The notes under the pieces were generated by a model. It saw only the letters and a program-made list of their open reading frames with translations, had not been told where the DNA came from and did no database searches. This document shows, one piece after another, positions 63,233-64,000 of a stretch of DNA of 64,000 bases. The stretch comes from CBDBJK01 sp965206395 (GTDB lineage: Bacteria; Chloroflexota; Dehalococcoidia; Lucifugimonadales; CATOSD01), in assembly GCA_965206395.1 (NCBI GenBank), contig CBDBJK010000034.1, positions 1 through 64,000 on the forward strand. The letters are read 5' to 3'. A program made the position numbers and the translations under genes. Position 1 is the stretch's first letter. Each line of letters starts with the position of its first letter.

Positions 63233-64000
63233 TCAGAATTGGGGCTGTTGGCGCGGTCGCCGCTGCGATTTGAGCGCGGCCTTGAGTCGGCTGAGATGAT
63301 TCTTAGCCTCAACCAGGAGGTTGGGGTCGTATGGGGCAGGGTCGTATGCGGCGATGCGTGCCGCGTTGCGTAGCCATGCAAGGTGAGCGTTCGCGTCTCC
63401 CAGCGAGGTTTCGGCCTGCTCGGTATGCTCCGATAACGTCTGCCAGGGCGCGCGCGACGCGACGCCGACCCGACCTAGCATCGATTCAGCGCTTCGGTAT
63501 ACTTTCAGCATCTCTGCGCGACCGTCCCCCTTCAGTCTGGTATAGCGCAGCTTTCGCTCGCGCCGCCGTATCATTGGCGCAAATTTGCGAATGAGCATCA
63601 CGCTCAAGGTCAAGAGCGTAAACCCTAACATGGGAACAATGAGAGCAGCCACGCCTTCACCCAGCACACGGGCCAGGAAATCGGTTATCCATTGGGGCGA
63701 CGACTTCAGGGATTCGTAAATATCATCGCCGTAGCCGCTGCTGAACAGCGCGCTTATTCCAGGGGCTTGATAGGAGCCTCCCTCACCGAAACCAGCAGTG
63801 GCCTGTCTTGGCGCGCTGTCGAATGGAACCCATCCGGTGCCGCCCAGGAAAATCTCTGCCCAGGCGTGCTGATCGCTCTCTCGCACCATGTAGGTGCCGG
63901 AGAGAGGATCGAACTGGCCCGGCAGATAGCCAGTGACCAGCCTCGCGGGAATCCCTGAAGCGCGAGCCAGCAAGACCGTCGCCGTGGCGAAATCCATGCT
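63233..64000 (-). CDS. transglutaminase-like membrane protein (TgpA type), C-terminal part
   Basis: The last ~255 residues of a larger protein whose N-terminus lies beyond the right edge. Transglutaminase core end: ARLVTGYLPGQFDPLSGTYMVRESDQHAWAEIFLGGTGWVPFDSAP with catalytic His and Asp; the catalytic Cys is outside the window. Then one membrane helix (VAALIVPMLGFTLLTLSVMLI) and a C-terminal DUF4129-like helical domain. Such proteins are often next to MoxR/DUF58 genes. Confidence 0.88.
   Translation of the reverse strand, partial: SMDFATATVLLARASGIPARLVTGYLPGQFDPLSGTYMVRESDQHAWAEIFLGGTGWVPFDSAPRQATAGFGEGGSYQAPGISALFSSGYGDDIYESLKSSPQWITDFLARVLGEGVAALIVPMLGFTLLTLSVMLIRKFAPMIRRRERKLRYTRLKGDGRAEMLKVYRSAESMLGRVGVASRAPWQTLSEHTEQAETSLGDANAHLAWLRNAARIAAYDPAPYDPNLLVEAKNHLSRLKAALKSQRRPRQQPQF

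Overview
The window reads like a bacterial chromosome segment, most likely from an uncultured Chloroflexota of the Dehalococcoidia/SAR202 type. That is an inference from gene content: a UPF0182 membrane protein, many CaiB/BaiF CoA-transferases, acyl-CoA dehydrogenases, enoyl-CoA hydratases and SDRs, metal-dependent amidohydrolases, a BNR/sortilin-type propeller protein and an ECF sigma factor followed by a DUF5667-like protein. No rRNA is present. One tRNA-Thr(CGT) is on the minus strand near 22.8 kb. UGA is a normal stop in many genes here (argH, tyrS, pxpC), so the code is standard.

Layout. 1-12.96 kb: a plus-strand arginine cluster (argB truncated at the window edge, argD, argG, argH) interleaved with a UPF0182 protein, an SDR, an APH-like kinase, an acyl-CoA dehydrogenase and a MaoC hydratase, then rpe and tyrS. 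13-24.9 kb: a large BNR-propeller protein, an aminotransferase, a CopC-like lipoprotein, an SDR, an amidohydrolase, a Nudix hydrolase, a perfect 102-bp tandem duplication, tRNA-Thr and an acyl-CoA synthetase. 24.9-26.6 kb: a thiolase that is full length only if two in-frame UGA codons are read through, followed by its usual DUF35 partner. 26.8-30.1 kb (minus strand): OadG-like, OadB and biotin-carrier subunits of a Na+-translocating decarboxylase plus an amidohydrolase, with no alpha subunit in the window. An IS3-family element sits directly upstream. 31.6-38.8 kb: pxpABC (5-oxoprolinase), a ketopantoate-reductase-like gene, a VTT/DedA membrane protein, a Uma2 nuclease and a membrane-anchored PQQ-type propeller.

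38.8-50.6 kb is the disturbed part. One CoA-transferase gene is split by an IS5-group element. A second CoA-transferase, an MFS transporter, an alpha/beta hydrolase, an ECF sigma factor and its DUF5667-like partner all carry single-base frameshifts, most of them in short homopolymers. An IS pile-up at a CTAG site follows: a decayed IS5-like element, a decayed IS630 inserted into its target duplication, then an IS1182 element with an intact transposase. 50.7-53.3 kb encodes two exported proteins that may once have followed the sigma/anti-sigma pair. 53.8-61.4 kb is an acyl-CoA catabolic block: two acyl-CoA dehydrogenases on plus, then two enoyl-CoA hydratases, two CaiB CoA-transferases and an SRPBCC protein on minus. 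The window ends with a ComM/YifB ATPase and the C-terminal part of a transglutaminase-like membrane protein.

The observations most worth checking are the double-UGA thiolase, the nested IS array at CTAG, the decarboxylase lacking an alpha subunit beside an IS3 element, the homopolymer-associated frameshifts (sequencing error or decay), and the 102-bp tandem duplication.
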